Source of the DNA: an uncultured Agathobaculum sp.
GTDB taxonomy: Bacteria > Bacillota > Clostridia > Oscillospirales > Butyricicoccaceae
Length of the DNA: 64,000 nucleotides
Assembly (NCBI RefSeq): GCF_944384765.1
Contig: NZ_CALWUM010000002.1
Coordinates: 62,001-126,000 of the forward strand
Reading direction: 5' to 3'
Shown: positions 1-8,311 of the stretch, one piece after another
Numbering within the stretch: the stretch's first letter is position 1
Layout: the number at the start of each line of letters is the position of its first letter
Notes under the pieces: generated by a model
The model's database searches: none
What the model was told of the DNA's origin: nothing
Seen by the model: the letters and a program-made list of their open reading frames with translations, nothing else
Translations under genes and position numbers: made by a program

Positions 1-152
1 CAGGGGAGGCGTACAGCAACAGGATCGGCAGCGTGGATCTGGCAAACCGGCCGGGCAGGCCGGACGGCAGCTACCGCCTGGTTTTCCCGGGTGTCCGGGA
101 GGATGACCCGGTGATATGCAGCGAACCCTTTTCGTGGGGGAACGGCGGCTGA
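1..152 (+). CDS. C-terminal fragment of an unidentified protein
   Basis: The third forward frame is open from the window edge to a TGA at 150-152 and gives 49 residues ending in SWGNGG. The composition (Asp, Gly, Arg and Pro rich, with a segment reading SYRLVFPGVREDDPVIC) looks like coding sequence, and the other two forward frames are interrupted. The start lies outside the window and no family can be named from so short a tail. Confidence 0.45.
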   Translation, partial: GEAYSNRIGSVDLANRPGRPDGSYRLVFPGVREDDPVICSEPFSWGNGG

Positions 153-254
153 CAGGGCGGAGGTGACCGCTCATAAGGTGCACATGGGGTTCGGATGATG
201 GCTTTTTGCATCGAGCAGGAAGTAGGCCGCGGATTGTGGGTGCCTGTCCCTTAA

Positions 255-355
255 CACAAAATCCGCCCATCGAGGACGGATTTTGTGCGGCTCCGGCCGA
301 CTGGGGCAGTCGGCCTAATCACACGGGCTACCAAACAGCCCACCGGGCTGTTTGG
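255..355. other. Cluster of three perfect hairpins
   Basis: Three consecutive inverted repeats occupy the spacer between the partial gene and the tRNA unit. Arms are 255-265/277-287 (11 bp), 295-302/308-315 (8 bp) and 331-341/345-355 (11 bp). The arms are unrelated in sequence to each other. They lie downstream of the leftward tRNA unit, beyond its terminator, and downstream of the rightward partial gene, so they may act as extra terminators or RNA-processing stops. No gene is visible between 153 and 428. Confidence 0.6.
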
Positions 356-388
356 CTTAACGCCCTTTCGAGTCTCGGAACCATTTCC

Positions 389-428
389 AAAAGCAAAAAG
401 CCTGTCCGAAGGACAGGCTTTTTGCTTT
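389..428 (-). terminator. Terminator of the tRNA-Phe/tRNA-Gly unit
   Basis: A perfect stem of about 19 bp with a three-base loop (408-410) directly follows the CCA end of tRNA-Gly on the minus strand. The outer part of the stem is A/T rich and gives a U-rich 3' arm, as expected for an intrinsic terminator. It is symmetrical enough to work in both directions. Confidence 0.8.
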
Positions 429-504
429 TGGAGCGGCTGACGAGGCTCGAACTCGCTACCTCCACCTTGGCAAGGTGGCGCTCTACCAGATGAGCTACAG
501 CCGC
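429..504 (-). tRNA. tRNA-Gly (GCC anticodon)
   Basis: The reverse complement folds into a standard 76-nt cloverleaf with an encoded CCA end. The seven-base acceptor arms are GCGGCTG and CAGCCGC. The anticodon stem CCACC/GGTGG encloses a loop with GCC at the anticodon position. The T-arm carries GTTCGAGCC. It is the second gene of a leftward unit that starts with tRNA-Phe. Confidence 0.96.
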
Positions 505-596
505 AAATATCAGGTTGTGTGCGCGCGGAATCGCTGCTGAGGCAGTGCCGCGAACAAGGGGGACGGTGCGGGAGATTGCATCCCTCCGACGTGACG

Positions 597-613
597 GCCT
601 CCGGGCGGAATCG
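597..613. repeat. 17-bp copy of the tRNA-Phe 3' end
   Basis: Positions 597-613 are identical to 740-756, which is the acceptor and T-arm part of tRNA-Phe. Only this segment is duplicated, 143 bp away and in the same orientation. A partial copy of a tRNA 3' end is the usual trace of site-specific integration or of a lost tRNA copy. The intervening 614-735 holds hairpins (641-650/654-663) but no gene. Confidence 0.55.
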
Positions 614-701
614 CTTTTCTGCGGAAAAGCCACGGCGGTTGAAACAATCCACCGGATTGTTTCCAAGAGCCGCCTTTCGATTCGCCCTCCGGCAGCATAA
701 T

Positions 702-735
702 TTTTTTCATGGCGCCTGATGGCGCCGTGAAAAAA
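702..735. other. Hairpin abutting the tRNA-Phe 3' end
   Basis: A stem with arms 702-716 and 721-735 and a four-base loop sits immediately 3' of tRNA-Phe on the minus strand. The outer part is a T-run pairing with an A-run and the core is GGCGCC/GGCGCC. Neither strand has a free U-run after the stem, so it could be a processing signal or an attenuator between the two tRNAs rather than a full terminator. Confidence 0.5.
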
Positions 736-811
736 TGGTGCCTCCGGGCGGAATCGAACCACCGACACGGGGATTTTCAGTCCCCTGCTCTACCGACTGA
801 GCTACAGAGGC
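736..811 (-). tRNA. tRNA-Phe (GAA anticodon)
   Basis: The reverse complement gives a 76-nt cloverleaf with encoded CCA. The acceptor arms are GCCTCTG and CGGAGGC with one G-U pair. The anticodon stem GGGGA/TCCCC encloses a loop with GAA. The T-loop reads GTTCGATTCC. It is the first gene of the leftward tRNA unit and is preceded by a good promoter. Confidence 0.96.
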
Positions 812-830
812 GTTTGCATGACGCTTGTAT

Positions 831-859
831 AGTATAGTCGATCCGGGCGCAAAAGTCAA
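831..859 (-). promoter_or_regulatory. Promoter of the tRNA-Phe/tRNA-Gly unit
   Basis: On the minus strand the -35 box is TTGACT (854-859), the spacer is 17 bp and the -10 box is TATACT (831-836). The predicted start lies about a dozen bases before tRNA-Phe, which suits a stable-RNA promoter. Confidence 0.8.
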
Positions 860-906
860 TCAAAAATTTTCTGTCAGCCCCAAAATTTTCTATGGCCGGG
901 GTGTGC

Positions 907-935
907 TTGCGCGTCCGCTGCGGTCATGGTATGAT
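907..935 (+). promoter_or_regulatory. Putative addBA promoter
   Basis: TTGCGC (907-912) and TATGAT (930-935) are separated by 17 bp, just upstream of the addB ribosome binding site. The leader would be about 20 nt. Confidence 0.5.
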
Positions 936-960
936 GGAGGGCAGGAAAGGGGACTGTGCC

Positions 961-3900
961 ATGCGAATCTGGACCGGCCGCGCAGGAAGCGGCAAAACCA
1001 CTGCAATTTTACAGGAGATTGCCGCCCGGTGCGAGGCGGGCAAGGGGCGGCAGATCCTTCTTGTGCCTGAGCTGAACTCGCACCGGATGGAGCGCCGGCT
1101 GGCCGGGGCGACCGGCAACCACGGCGCGCGCACGGCCGAGGTGCTGACGTTTTCGCGCCTGGCGGACCGCGTGTTTTCCGAGGTAGGCGGGCTGGCCCAG
1201 CAGATGCTTACCCCGGCGGGGCAGCTTTTGACCTTGCAGGAGGCTGCGCGCCGTGTGCAGGGCGGCCTGTCCGCGTGGCAGGGGCTGGCGGACAAGCCCG
1301 AACTGCTGCAGGAGGCGCTGCGGCTGGTGGATGAGTGCAAGACCTGTGCGGTCGCGCCCGAAACCCTGTTTGCTGCCGCAGAGGCGTGCGAGGATGGGGT
1401 GCTGGCCGCCAAGCTCGGCGACCTGGCCCAGCTGCTGACCGCATACGAGCGCCTGTGCGACGAGTCCCTGCCTGACCCGCGCGACCGGCTGACCCATCTG
1501 CGCGACCGGCTGGGCGAAAGCCATGTGCTGGAGGGTGCCACGGTTTATCTGGACGGGTTTCTCGGCTTTACGCCGCAGGAGCTTGCGGTCGTGGATGCGA
1601 TGCTGGCCGCGGGCGTGCCGCTTGCGGCGGCTGTCACCTGTGACCCCGCCTATCCGGATATCTTTGTCACCGGCTGCAAGACGGTCAAGACGCTGACCCG
1701 CATGGCAAAGCGGCATAACCAAACAGTCGGGCAGATCGACCTCGGTGCAAGCCGGATCGCGCGCCCGGCGGGGCTGGCCGCGCTCGAGGCGGAAAGCCTG
1801 CTGCCCGTGCGCACGCCGCACCCGGACTCGGCTGCGGGCGTGCGCCTGTATGCGGCCGCTTCGCCGTTTGACGAATGTGAGCACGCGGCGGCGTATATCC
1901 GCCGCAAGGTGCGCGACGAGGGCGCGCGCTACCGGGATTTTGTGGTGTGTGCGCGCGACATCGAGCCGTACGGCGGCTTTCTTGCCATGGCGATGGCGCG
2001 GTACGATGTGCCGGTCTTTCTGGCGGAAAAGCCCGACCTGCTTTCTCGCCCGCCGATGGCGCTGGTCACAGGCGCGCTGGCGGCTGTGCAGAACTATTTC
2101 AAATACGAGGACCTGTTCGGCTGCCTCAAGACCGGGCTGACCCATCTGACACGCGACGAGGTCGACCAGCTCGAAAACTACGTCCTGACCTGGAACATCC
2201 GCGGCGGCGCCTGGGAGCGCGACTGGACCGAGCACCCGGACGGTTACGGTCTGGCGCTCGATGACCGGGCGCGCGCGCAGCTTGCCGCGCTTAACGAACT
2301 GCGCGCGCGGGCGATCGCGCCGTTTGCCGCTCTGCGCGAAGCGCTCATGGGGGAGCCGCCCGCATCCGACTGCGTGCGCGCGCTGTATGCCTTCCTGCTT
2401 GCGGTGGACGCGCCCGGCCGCATGTCTGCGCGCGCCGCAGCGCATGAGGCCGCAGGCCGCCTGCAGCTCGCGGACGAATACCGCCAGCTGTGGGAGATTC
2501 TGGTCTCGGCGATGGAGCAGTTTGCCTGGGTGTGCGGCGGCACGCCGATGACGGCCGAGCGGTTTGCGCAGCTGTTCCGGCTGGTGCTGGGCGAGTACGA
2601 TGTGGGCACCATCCCGGTCTCGCTCGACCGCGTGACCTGCGGCAATATCGAGCGCGCGTGTCTGGAAAACGCGAAATATGTTGTTCTGCTCGGGGTCAAT
2701 GACGGCCTGATCCCCAAAACGCCGTCCCCGACCTCGCTGCTCAGCGACATGGACCGCGATAAGCTGGATGTGCTCGGCGTCGAGCTTAAGGTCCACGGTG
2801 CGGAGCGCCTGCTCATGGAGCAGGAGACGCTGTACCGCGCGCTGGCCTGCCCGACGGACGAACTGCTGCTGATCTGGCATCTGACCGATGCCTCCGGCGG
2901 CGAGACGCGGCCGTCCTATTTTGCCGGCACGGTGCGCGAGCTGCTGCCCGGCGCGCCCTTTGCCGCGCACCAGACCGAGACCGTGCGCGACCGCCTGCAG
3001 GCGGAACGCCCAGCGGTCGAGCTGGCGTGCGCCTATCTGTCCGGCGACCGGACTGCAGCTGTGCGCGCGGCGTACCAGTATTATCAGGATGACGAGCGTG
3101 TGCTGGACGCAGCAGCGCAAAAGCGCGGGCGCGGCCCGCTGGTGAGCCCGCACACGATCGACGGGCTGTACGGCAAACATCTGAACCTGACCGCCTCGCG
3201 CGTGGATACTTTTTATTCCTGCCGGTTTGCGTTTTTCATGCAGTATGGGCTGAGGGCCAGGCCGCGCAGGATGGCGCGGTTCGATGCACTGGAAACCGGC
3301 ACCTTTATTCACTATGTGCTCGAGCACGCGTTGGATGCGCTCGGCAAACAGGCGGGCGGCGCTGCGGCGGCGGATGAAGCGGCGGTGCGCCGCGCCTGCC
3401 GCGCTGCGGTGCGGCAGTATGTGCAGGAGGAGCTTGGCGGGTTGGAAACCAAGACCGCGCGCTTCCGTTACCTGTTTGGGCGGCTGACGCGCACGGTCGA
3501 GCAGATTTTGGACAATGTGATCGAGGAGCTGCGCGTGTCGGACTTTGCGCCCATCGACTACGAGGTGGACTTTTCGCGCGGCGGCGACCTGCCGCCGGTG
3601 GAATGCACGGAGGGCGATCTGACCGTGGCCCTGTCCGGCAAGGTCGACCGTGTGGACGGCTACATCAAAAACGGGCGGCTGTATCTACGCGTGATGGACT
3701 ACAAGAGCGGCAAAAAGTCGTTCTCGCTCTCGGATATCTGGTATGGGCTGAATATGCAGCTGATCATCTATTTGTATGCCCTCCAGCAGGAGGGGCTGGA
3801 CCGCTACCGGCAGCGGCTGGAAGCCGAGCTCAATGAGATCGTGCCGGCGGGCGTGCTGTATGTGCCGGTGCGGGACGAGCTGCCCGACGCGCCGCGCGAC

Positions 3901-4329
3901 ATCGACGAGGACGCGTTGCGCGCCCTGCGCGACAAGGCGCTGCGCCGCAGCGGCCTGCTCTCGGACGATATGGAGCTGCTCGAGGCGATGGAGCACGGGC
4001 TCGAGGGCGACGGGCGGTTTATCCCGGTCTCGATCAAGGTCAAAAAAGGCGAGGACGAGCCCAGCCTTGCGGCCAAAAGCGCGGTGGCCGATCTGGCGAA
4101 GTTCGGGCGGCTCGCGCGCTACACGCACGAAAAGCTGCTTGAGATGGGGCGCGAGCTGCGCGCGGGCAGCGTGACCGCCGACCCGTGCAAAAAAGACAAG
4201 AATTCCAGCTACTGCGACTGGTGCGAGTTCCGCGCCGCCTGCCGGTTCGACGAGACCGCGGGCGACAAGGCGCGGTGGCTGAAGCATTTATCGGACGAGG
4301 ACTTCTGGCAGCAGGTAGGAGGTGAGTGA
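961..4329 (+). CDS. addB: ATP-dependent helicase/nuclease subunit B (AddB)
   Basis: AddB is one half of the AddAB (RexBA) complex, which resects double-strand breaks for RecA-dependent repair. The product is 1122 residues, the normal size. It starts with a Walker A motif GRAGSGKTT at residues 6-14. It ends in a RecB-type nuclease domain with VMDYKSGK, and carries four cysteines expected to hold the 4Fe-4S cluster that locks the nuclease fold: Cys754, Cys1085, Cys1088 and Cys1094. I chose ATG 961 over the upstream in-frame ATG at 892 because a GGAAAGGGG ribosome binding site precedes it and the Walker motif then sits at its usual distance from the N-terminus. addA follows after one base. Confidence 0.95.
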   Translation: MRIWTGRAGSGKTTAILQEIAARCEAGKGRQILLVPELNSHRMERRLAGATGNHGARTAEVLTFSRLADRVFSEVGGLAQQMLTPAGQLLTLQEAARRVQGGLSAWQGLADKPELLQEALRLVDECKTCAVAPETLFAAAEACEDGVLAAKLGDLAQLLTAYERLCDESLPDPRDRLTHLRDRLGESHVLEGATVYLDGFLGFTPQELAVVDAMLAAGVPLAAAVTCDPAYPDIFVTGCKTVKTLTRMAKRHNQTVGQIDLGASRIARPAGLAALEAESLLPVRTPHPDSAAGVRLYAAASPFDECEHAAAYIRRKVRDEGARYRDFVVCARDIEPYGGFLAMAMARYDVPVFLAEKPDLLSRPPMALVTGALAAVQNYFKYEDLFGCLKTGLTHLTRDEVDQLENYVLTWNIRGGAWERDWTEHPDGYGLALDDRARAQLAALNELRARAIAPFAALREALMGEPPASDCVRALYAFLLAVDAPGRMSARAAAHEAAGRLQLADEYRQLWEILVSAMEQFAWVCGGTPMTAERFAQLFRLVLGEYDVGTIPVSLDRVTCGNIERACLENAKYVVLLGVNDGLIPKTPSPTSLLSDMDRDKLDVLGVELKVHGAERLLMEQETLYRALACPTDELLLIWHLTDASGGETRPSYFAGTVRELLPGAPFAAHQTETVRDRLQAERPAVELACAYLSGDRTAAVRAAYQYYQDDERVLDAAAQKRGRGPLVSPHTIDGLYGKHLNLTASRVDTFYSCRFAFFMQYGLRARPRRMARFDALETGTFIHYVLEHALDALGKQAGGAAAADEAAVRRACRAAVRQYVQEELGGLETKTARFRYLFGRLTRTVEQILDNVIEELRVSDFAPIDYEVDFSRGGDLPPVECTEGDLTVALSGKVDRVDGYIKNGRLYLRVMDYKSGKKSFSLSDIWYGLNMQLIIYLYALQQEGLDRYRQRLEAELNEIVPAGVLYVPVRDELPDAPRDIDEDALRALRDKALRRSGLLSDDMELLEAMEHGLEGDGRFIPVSIKVKKGEDEPSLAAKSAVADLAKFGRLARYTHEKLLEMGRELRAGSVTADPCKKDKNSSYCDWCEFRAACRFDETAGDKARWLKHLSDEDFWQQVGGE

Positions 4330-4330
4330 T

Positions 4331-7300
4331 ATGCCGCAGTGGACAAAAGACCAACAGACTGCCATCCATGACCGGGGCGGCGCGCTGCTCGTGTCGGCGG
4401 CAGCCGGTTCGGGCAAAACCGCGGTGCTGGTCGAGCGGGTGCTCACCCGCCTGACCGACCCGACAGACCCGGTGAACATCGACCAGCTGCTGCTTGTCAC
4501 CTTCACGAATGCGGCAGCGGCCGAGATGCGCGAGCGCATTGGCCGCGCGCTGGGCGCGGCAGTGGCGAAAAATCCGCGCGATACGCGCCTGCGCCGTCAG
4601 CTGTTCCTGGTGCACCGCGCGAAGATCACGACCGTGCACGCGCTGTGCCTGTCGCTCGCGCGCGAGCAGGCGGCCGCGCTCGGCATTGCGCCGGACTTCC
4701 GCCTGATGGACGAGAACGAGGGCAAGCTGCTGCGCGCCGAAGTGCTCGAAGAGGTGCTGGACGCGGCATACGAGCGCGGGGATGCGGGCTTTTTTGCGCT
4801 GTGCGACCTGCTGACCGCCGGGCGGGACGACAAAAAGCTCGGCGAGGTCATGCTGCGCACCTATGAGAAAATCCAGGCGCATCCCGACCCGCGCGCCTTC
4901 CTCGCGGATGTGCGCGAGGGGCTGTATGCTCGTGGCATGGATACGCCGCACGGCCGCGTGCTGCTGCGGCAGGCGCAGGCGGCGGCCGCGCACGGCGCTG
5001 CCTTCCTGCGCATGGCGGTTGACGAGGTGACCGGCATTGACGAGCTGGCGGACACCTATCTGCCCGCGCTGACAAGCGATCTGCATCAGGCCGGGCGCCT
5101 GCTGGATGCACTGCACGGCGGAGATTGGGACACCTGCGTCGAGACGGCGCGCAGCATCAAATTTGACCGCCTCAAGGCAGCGCGCAAGTTCGAGGATAAG
5201 GCCTTCCTCGACGAGATCAAGGCCATGCGCGAGGAGTGGAAAAGCGTCGCCAAGGTGATCCGCGACAAGTGGCTGACCGTCACGGCGGACGAGGCGGAAT
5301 GCGACCGCGGCCTGACCGCGCCCGCGCTCGCCGCGCTGTGCGATATGGTAAACGCATTTGACGACGCATACGCCGCGGCTAAACGCGCGCGCAATGCGGC
5401 GGACTTTAACGATCTCGAGCACTTTGCGGTGCGCCTGCTGTACGACGGGGACAAGCCCTCTGCGCTGGCAAAGACCCTGTCCGCGGGCTTTGCCGAGATC
5501 GCGGTGGACGAATACCAGGACACGAACGCTGTGCAGGACGCGATCTTCCGCGCACTTTCGCGGAACGAGACTAACCTGTTTATGGTAGGCGACGTCAAGC
5601 AGAGCATTTACGGCTTCCGTTTGGCCGACCCGTCCATTTTCCTGTCCAAATACCGCGCGTTCGCGGACGCGGGGCGCGCGCCGGACGGCGCGCCGCGGCG
5701 CGTCATCCTCGGGCAGAACTTCCGCTCACGCGCGGCGGTGCTGGATGCGTGCAACTATCTGTTTTCGGCCGTCATGGGCGAGACCGTGGGCGATTTGCAG
5801 TACACCGACCGCGAGGCGCTGCACCTCGGTGCGGACTACTATCCGGACGCGGGCGACCCGCGCTACCAGACCGAGGTGCTGCTCGTGGACGCGGCAAACC
5901 TCGGTGAGGACGATGACGCGCCGGACAAAACCGCGCTGGAGGCGCGGTTGGCGGCGGGGCGCATCCGACAGATGTTGGACGAAGGCTTCCCGGTGACCGA
6001 CAAGGACACAGGTGCGCTGCGCCCGGTCACGCCCGGGGACATCGTCATCCTGCTGCGCTCGCCCAAAACCAAGGCGCGGGTGTTCATCGCCGCGCTCGAG
6101 CAGGCGGGCATTTCCGCGAGCGCGGAGGAGCGCGGCGGCCTGCTTGAAACCGCTGAGGTCGGCACGATGGTGTCACTGCTCAGCATCATCGACAACCCGC
6201 GGCAGGACGTCGACCTGATTGGCGTGATGCGCTCGCCGCTCTTTGGCTTTACCGAGCAGGAGCTCGCGGACATCCGCCTGGTCGACCGCAGCGCAAGTTA
6301 CTATGACGCGCTGCTCGCCGCGCGCGGCGATTTTCCCAAGGCTGAGCTGTTTTTGCAGCAGCTGGATTTTCTGCGCGAATTCGCGTGCGACCAGCCGGTC
6401 TACCGCCTGTTGTGGGAGATTTATGACGAGACCGGCGCGCTGGGGCTGTATGGCGCGCTGCCGAACGGGGCGCAGCGGCAGGCCAATCTGCTGGCGTTTT
6501 TTGAGCGGGCACGCGCGTTTGAGGGGCAGGGCTTCCGCGGCCTGTTTGCATTCGTGCGCCTGCTGCGCGGCATGCTGGAGAACGGCGAGGATTTTCAGAC
6601 CGTCGGCGCGGAAGCGACGGGCGGCGCGGTGCGCATCCTGTCCATCCACAAGTCCAAGGGTCTGGAGTTCCCGGTGGTCATCGTGGCGGACTGCGCCAAG
6701 CAGTTTAACGAAGCCGATCTGCGCGAGCCGCTGCTCGTGCACAAGGATCTCGGCTTTGGCAGCAAGTGCCGCGACCGCGTGCGCGGCGTGCAGTATGACA
6801 CGGTCGAGCGCACGGCGCTCGCGGTGCAGCTGCGCCGCGAGATGGTCAGCGAGGAGCTGCGCGTTTTGTATGTGGCGCTCACTCGCGCGAAGGAAAAGCT
6901 CATCATCACCTGCGCCAGCGGCACACTGCAAAAGTCGCTGGAAAAATGGGCGCAGCTGGCTTCTCTCGACGCGCTGCCGCAATACGCCATGGGCGCGGTG
7001 CGCGCGCCGCTCGCGTGGATTATCGCGCCGCTGCTGCGGCACCCATGCACGCGCGCGCTGCGCGAGGCATACGGCCTTTCGGTGCCCGAGCACGGCACGG
7101 ACTGCGACGCGTATGTCCTGCGCCTGTTCCGGCCGGAGGACCTTCCAGAGCCGGAAGCGGAGGAAGTGCTGCGCTTTACAGAAGCGGATACCGCGGCATA
7201 TGCGGTCAAACCGTATCTGGACTATCCGCACGCCTATCTCGCCGACCTGCCCAGCAAGCTGACCGCGACCGGCGTCGGCCGCGGCTACCGCGCGGACGAG

Positions 7301-7933
7301 GCGGCCGAACAAACCCCGCCACCGCGCAGAGAACCCCAATTGCGCGCGCCCCTGTTCGAGCAGGGTGCGCGGCGGCTGACGCCTGCCGAGGTGGGCACGG
7401 CGCATCATCTGTTCATGCAGTTCTGCGACTTTGAGACAGCAAGCGCACCGGGCGGGGTGGAACAGGAACTGAAACGGCTCGCGGACAAACGCATCCTGTC
7501 GCCCGAGCAGGCGGCGGCCGTGGACACGGCAAAAATCGAAGCGTTTTTTACCTCCGACCTGTATCGCGGACTAATGGCGCGCAATCGGGTGCGGCGTGAG
7601 TTCAAGTTTTCCGTGCTCGTACCTGCGGCGGCGTATTTTCCCGAGGCGGCGGACGCGCCGGGGGAAAACGTGCTGCTGCAAGGCGTCATCGACTGCCTGA
7701 TCGACACGCCTGAGGGCTTTGTCATTCTGGACTTCAAGACCGACCGCGTGTCCAAAACCAGTATTGCCGCACGGGCGGTGCAGTACCGGCCGCAGCTGGA
7801 AGCCTATGCGCGCGCGGTGCGCGCGGTCTTTGGCCAGCCGGTCGACCGGTGCATGCTGTATTTCTTCCATACAGGGACAATCTGGGAGGAGTCAGGCGTT
7901 CAGATTGCGTTAAAGAATGGCGCGGATGGTTGA
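4331..7933 (+). CDS. addA: ATP-dependent helicase/nuclease subunit A (AddA)
   Basis: AddA is the UvrD-like helicase and second nuclease of the AddAB recombination complex. The 1200-residue product shows the superfamily 1 helicase motifs in order: Walker A AAGSGKTA (Lys29), DEYQDTN near residue 392, GDVKQSIYGFR, SIHKSKGLEFP and YVALTRAKEKL. It then has a C-terminal nuclease domain with VILDFKTDR near residue 1130 and the downstream Gln/Tyr motif YRPQLEAYARAV. An in-frame GTG at 4322 is possible, but ATG 4331 sits eight bases after a perfect AGGAGG (4317-4322) and is preferred. It is co-transcribed with addB. Confidence 0.95.
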   Translation: MPQWTKDQQTAIHDRGGALLVSAAAGSGKTAVLVERVLTRLTDPTDPVNIDQLLLVTFTNAAAAEMRERIGRALGAAVAKNPRDTRLRRQLFLVHRAKITTVHALCLSLAREQAAALGIAPDFRLMDENEGKLLRAEVLEEVLDAAYERGDAGFFALCDLLTAGRDDKKLGEVMLRTYEKIQAHPDPRAFLADVREGLYARGMDTPHGRVLLRQAQAAAAHGAAFLRMAVDEVTGIDELADTYLPALTSDLHQAGRLLDALHGGDWDTCVETARSIKFDRLKAARKFEDKAFLDEIKAMREEWKSVAKVIRDKWLTVTADEAECDRGLTAPALAALCDMVNAFDDAYAAAKRARNAADFNDLEHFAVRLLYDGDKPSALAKTLSAGFAEIAVDEYQDTNAVQDAIFRALSRNETNLFMVGDVKQSIYGFRLADPSIFLSKYRAFADAGRAPDGAPRRVILGQNFRSRAAVLDACNYLFSAVMGETVGDLQYTDREALHLGADYYPDAGDPRYQTEVLLVDAANLGEDDDAPDKTALEARLAAGRIRQMLDEGFPVTDKDTGALRPVTPGDIVILLRSPKTKARVFIAALEQAGISASAEERGGLLETAEVGTMVSLLSIIDNPRQDVDLIGVMRSPLFGFTEQELADIRLVDRSASYYDALLAARGDFPKAELFLQQLDFLREFACDQPVYRLLWEIYDETGALGLYGALPNGAQRQANLLAFFERARAFEGQGFRGLFAFVRLLRGMLENGEDFQTVGAEATGGAVRILSIHKSKGLEFPVVIVADCAKQFNEADLREPLLVHKDLGFGSKCRDRVRGVQYDTVERTALAVQLRREMVSEELRVLYVALTRAKEKLIITCASGTLQKSLEKWAQLASLDALPQYAMGAVRAPLAWIIAPLLRHPCTRALREAYGLSVPEHGTDCDAYVLRLFRPEDLPEPEAEEVLRFTEADTAAYAVKPYLDYPHAYLADLPSKLTATGVGRGYRADEAAEQTPPPRREPQLRAPLFEQGARRLTPAEVGTAHHLFMQFCDFETASAPGGVEQELKRLADKRILSPEQAAAVDTAKIEAFFTSDLYRGLMARNRVRREFKFSVLVPAAAYFPEAADAPGENVLLQGVIDCLIDTPEGFVILDFKTDRVSKTSIAARAVQYRPQLEAYARAVRAVFGQPVDRCMLYFFHTGTIWEESGVQIALKNGADG

Positions 7934-8049
7934 CGGGGCTGGACAAAAATGCTAATCTGGATACCAGAAAAAGAGAGAGGGATACCGGTTGATATGCCGG
8001 ACGTTCCCGCCGCCATAACATACGCCCACGACATTCATTCCTCATTTCC

Positions 8050-8096
8050 AAAAGAAAGCGCCCCGGCCGTTTGGCCGGGGCACTTTCTTTTCTTCA
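8050..8096 (+). terminator. Intrinsic terminator after addA
   Basis: An 18-bp stem with one mismatch has arms 8051-8068 and 8073-8090 and a GC-rich core GCCCCGGCC. It is followed by a T-rich tail (TTTCTTTTCTT). It ends the addBA transcript. Confidence 0.85.
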
Positions 8097-8232
8097 GCCC
8101 GCAGGCGCAGGAAGGGCGCGCGAAAGCAGCCGCTGCCGGGGCGGCGCGGGCGCAGGTTGGTTTTCGGATTTCTTTGCGCGGTTTGCATAAGGGGGTCTGT
8201 GCAAAGCGCTGCAAAATCGGTCATATGCGCGC

Positions 8233-8261
8233 TTTACTTTGCATGGCAAAGACGCTATAAT
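8233..8261 (+). promoter_or_regulatory. guaB promoter
   Basis: TTTACT (8233-8238), a 17-bp spacer and a perfect TATAAT (8256-8261) lie 50 bases before the guaB start. No purine-riboswitch-like structure was recognised in the short leader. Confidence 0.75.
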
Positions 8262-8311
8262 GGAAACAATATAGAATTCTGGAAAGTCTAACGGAGAAAA
8301 GGAGAAACGTA

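Larger units (their letters stand above)
7934..8311. other. Intergenic region between addA and guaB
   Basis: This 378-base stretch holds no convincing gene. It contains the addA terminator (8050-8096), about 135 bases of GC-rich sequence in which I see nothing specific, the guaB promoter (8233-8261) and a leader of about 40 nt. An open frame across 7949-8260 has no homology-like features and contains the terminator hairpin, so it is not treated as a gene. Confidence 0.6.

Noticed and set aside
1009..3327. Very long reverse-strand open frame opposite addB
   Set aside because: Long antisense frames are common in GC-rich genes. The translation is Arg/His/Gln rich with no domains and lies wholly within addB, which has clear motifs.
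7949..8260. Possible 103-residue gene between addA and guaB
   Set aside because: The frame contains the addA terminator hairpin and the guaB promoter, has no ribosome binding site and no protein-like pattern.
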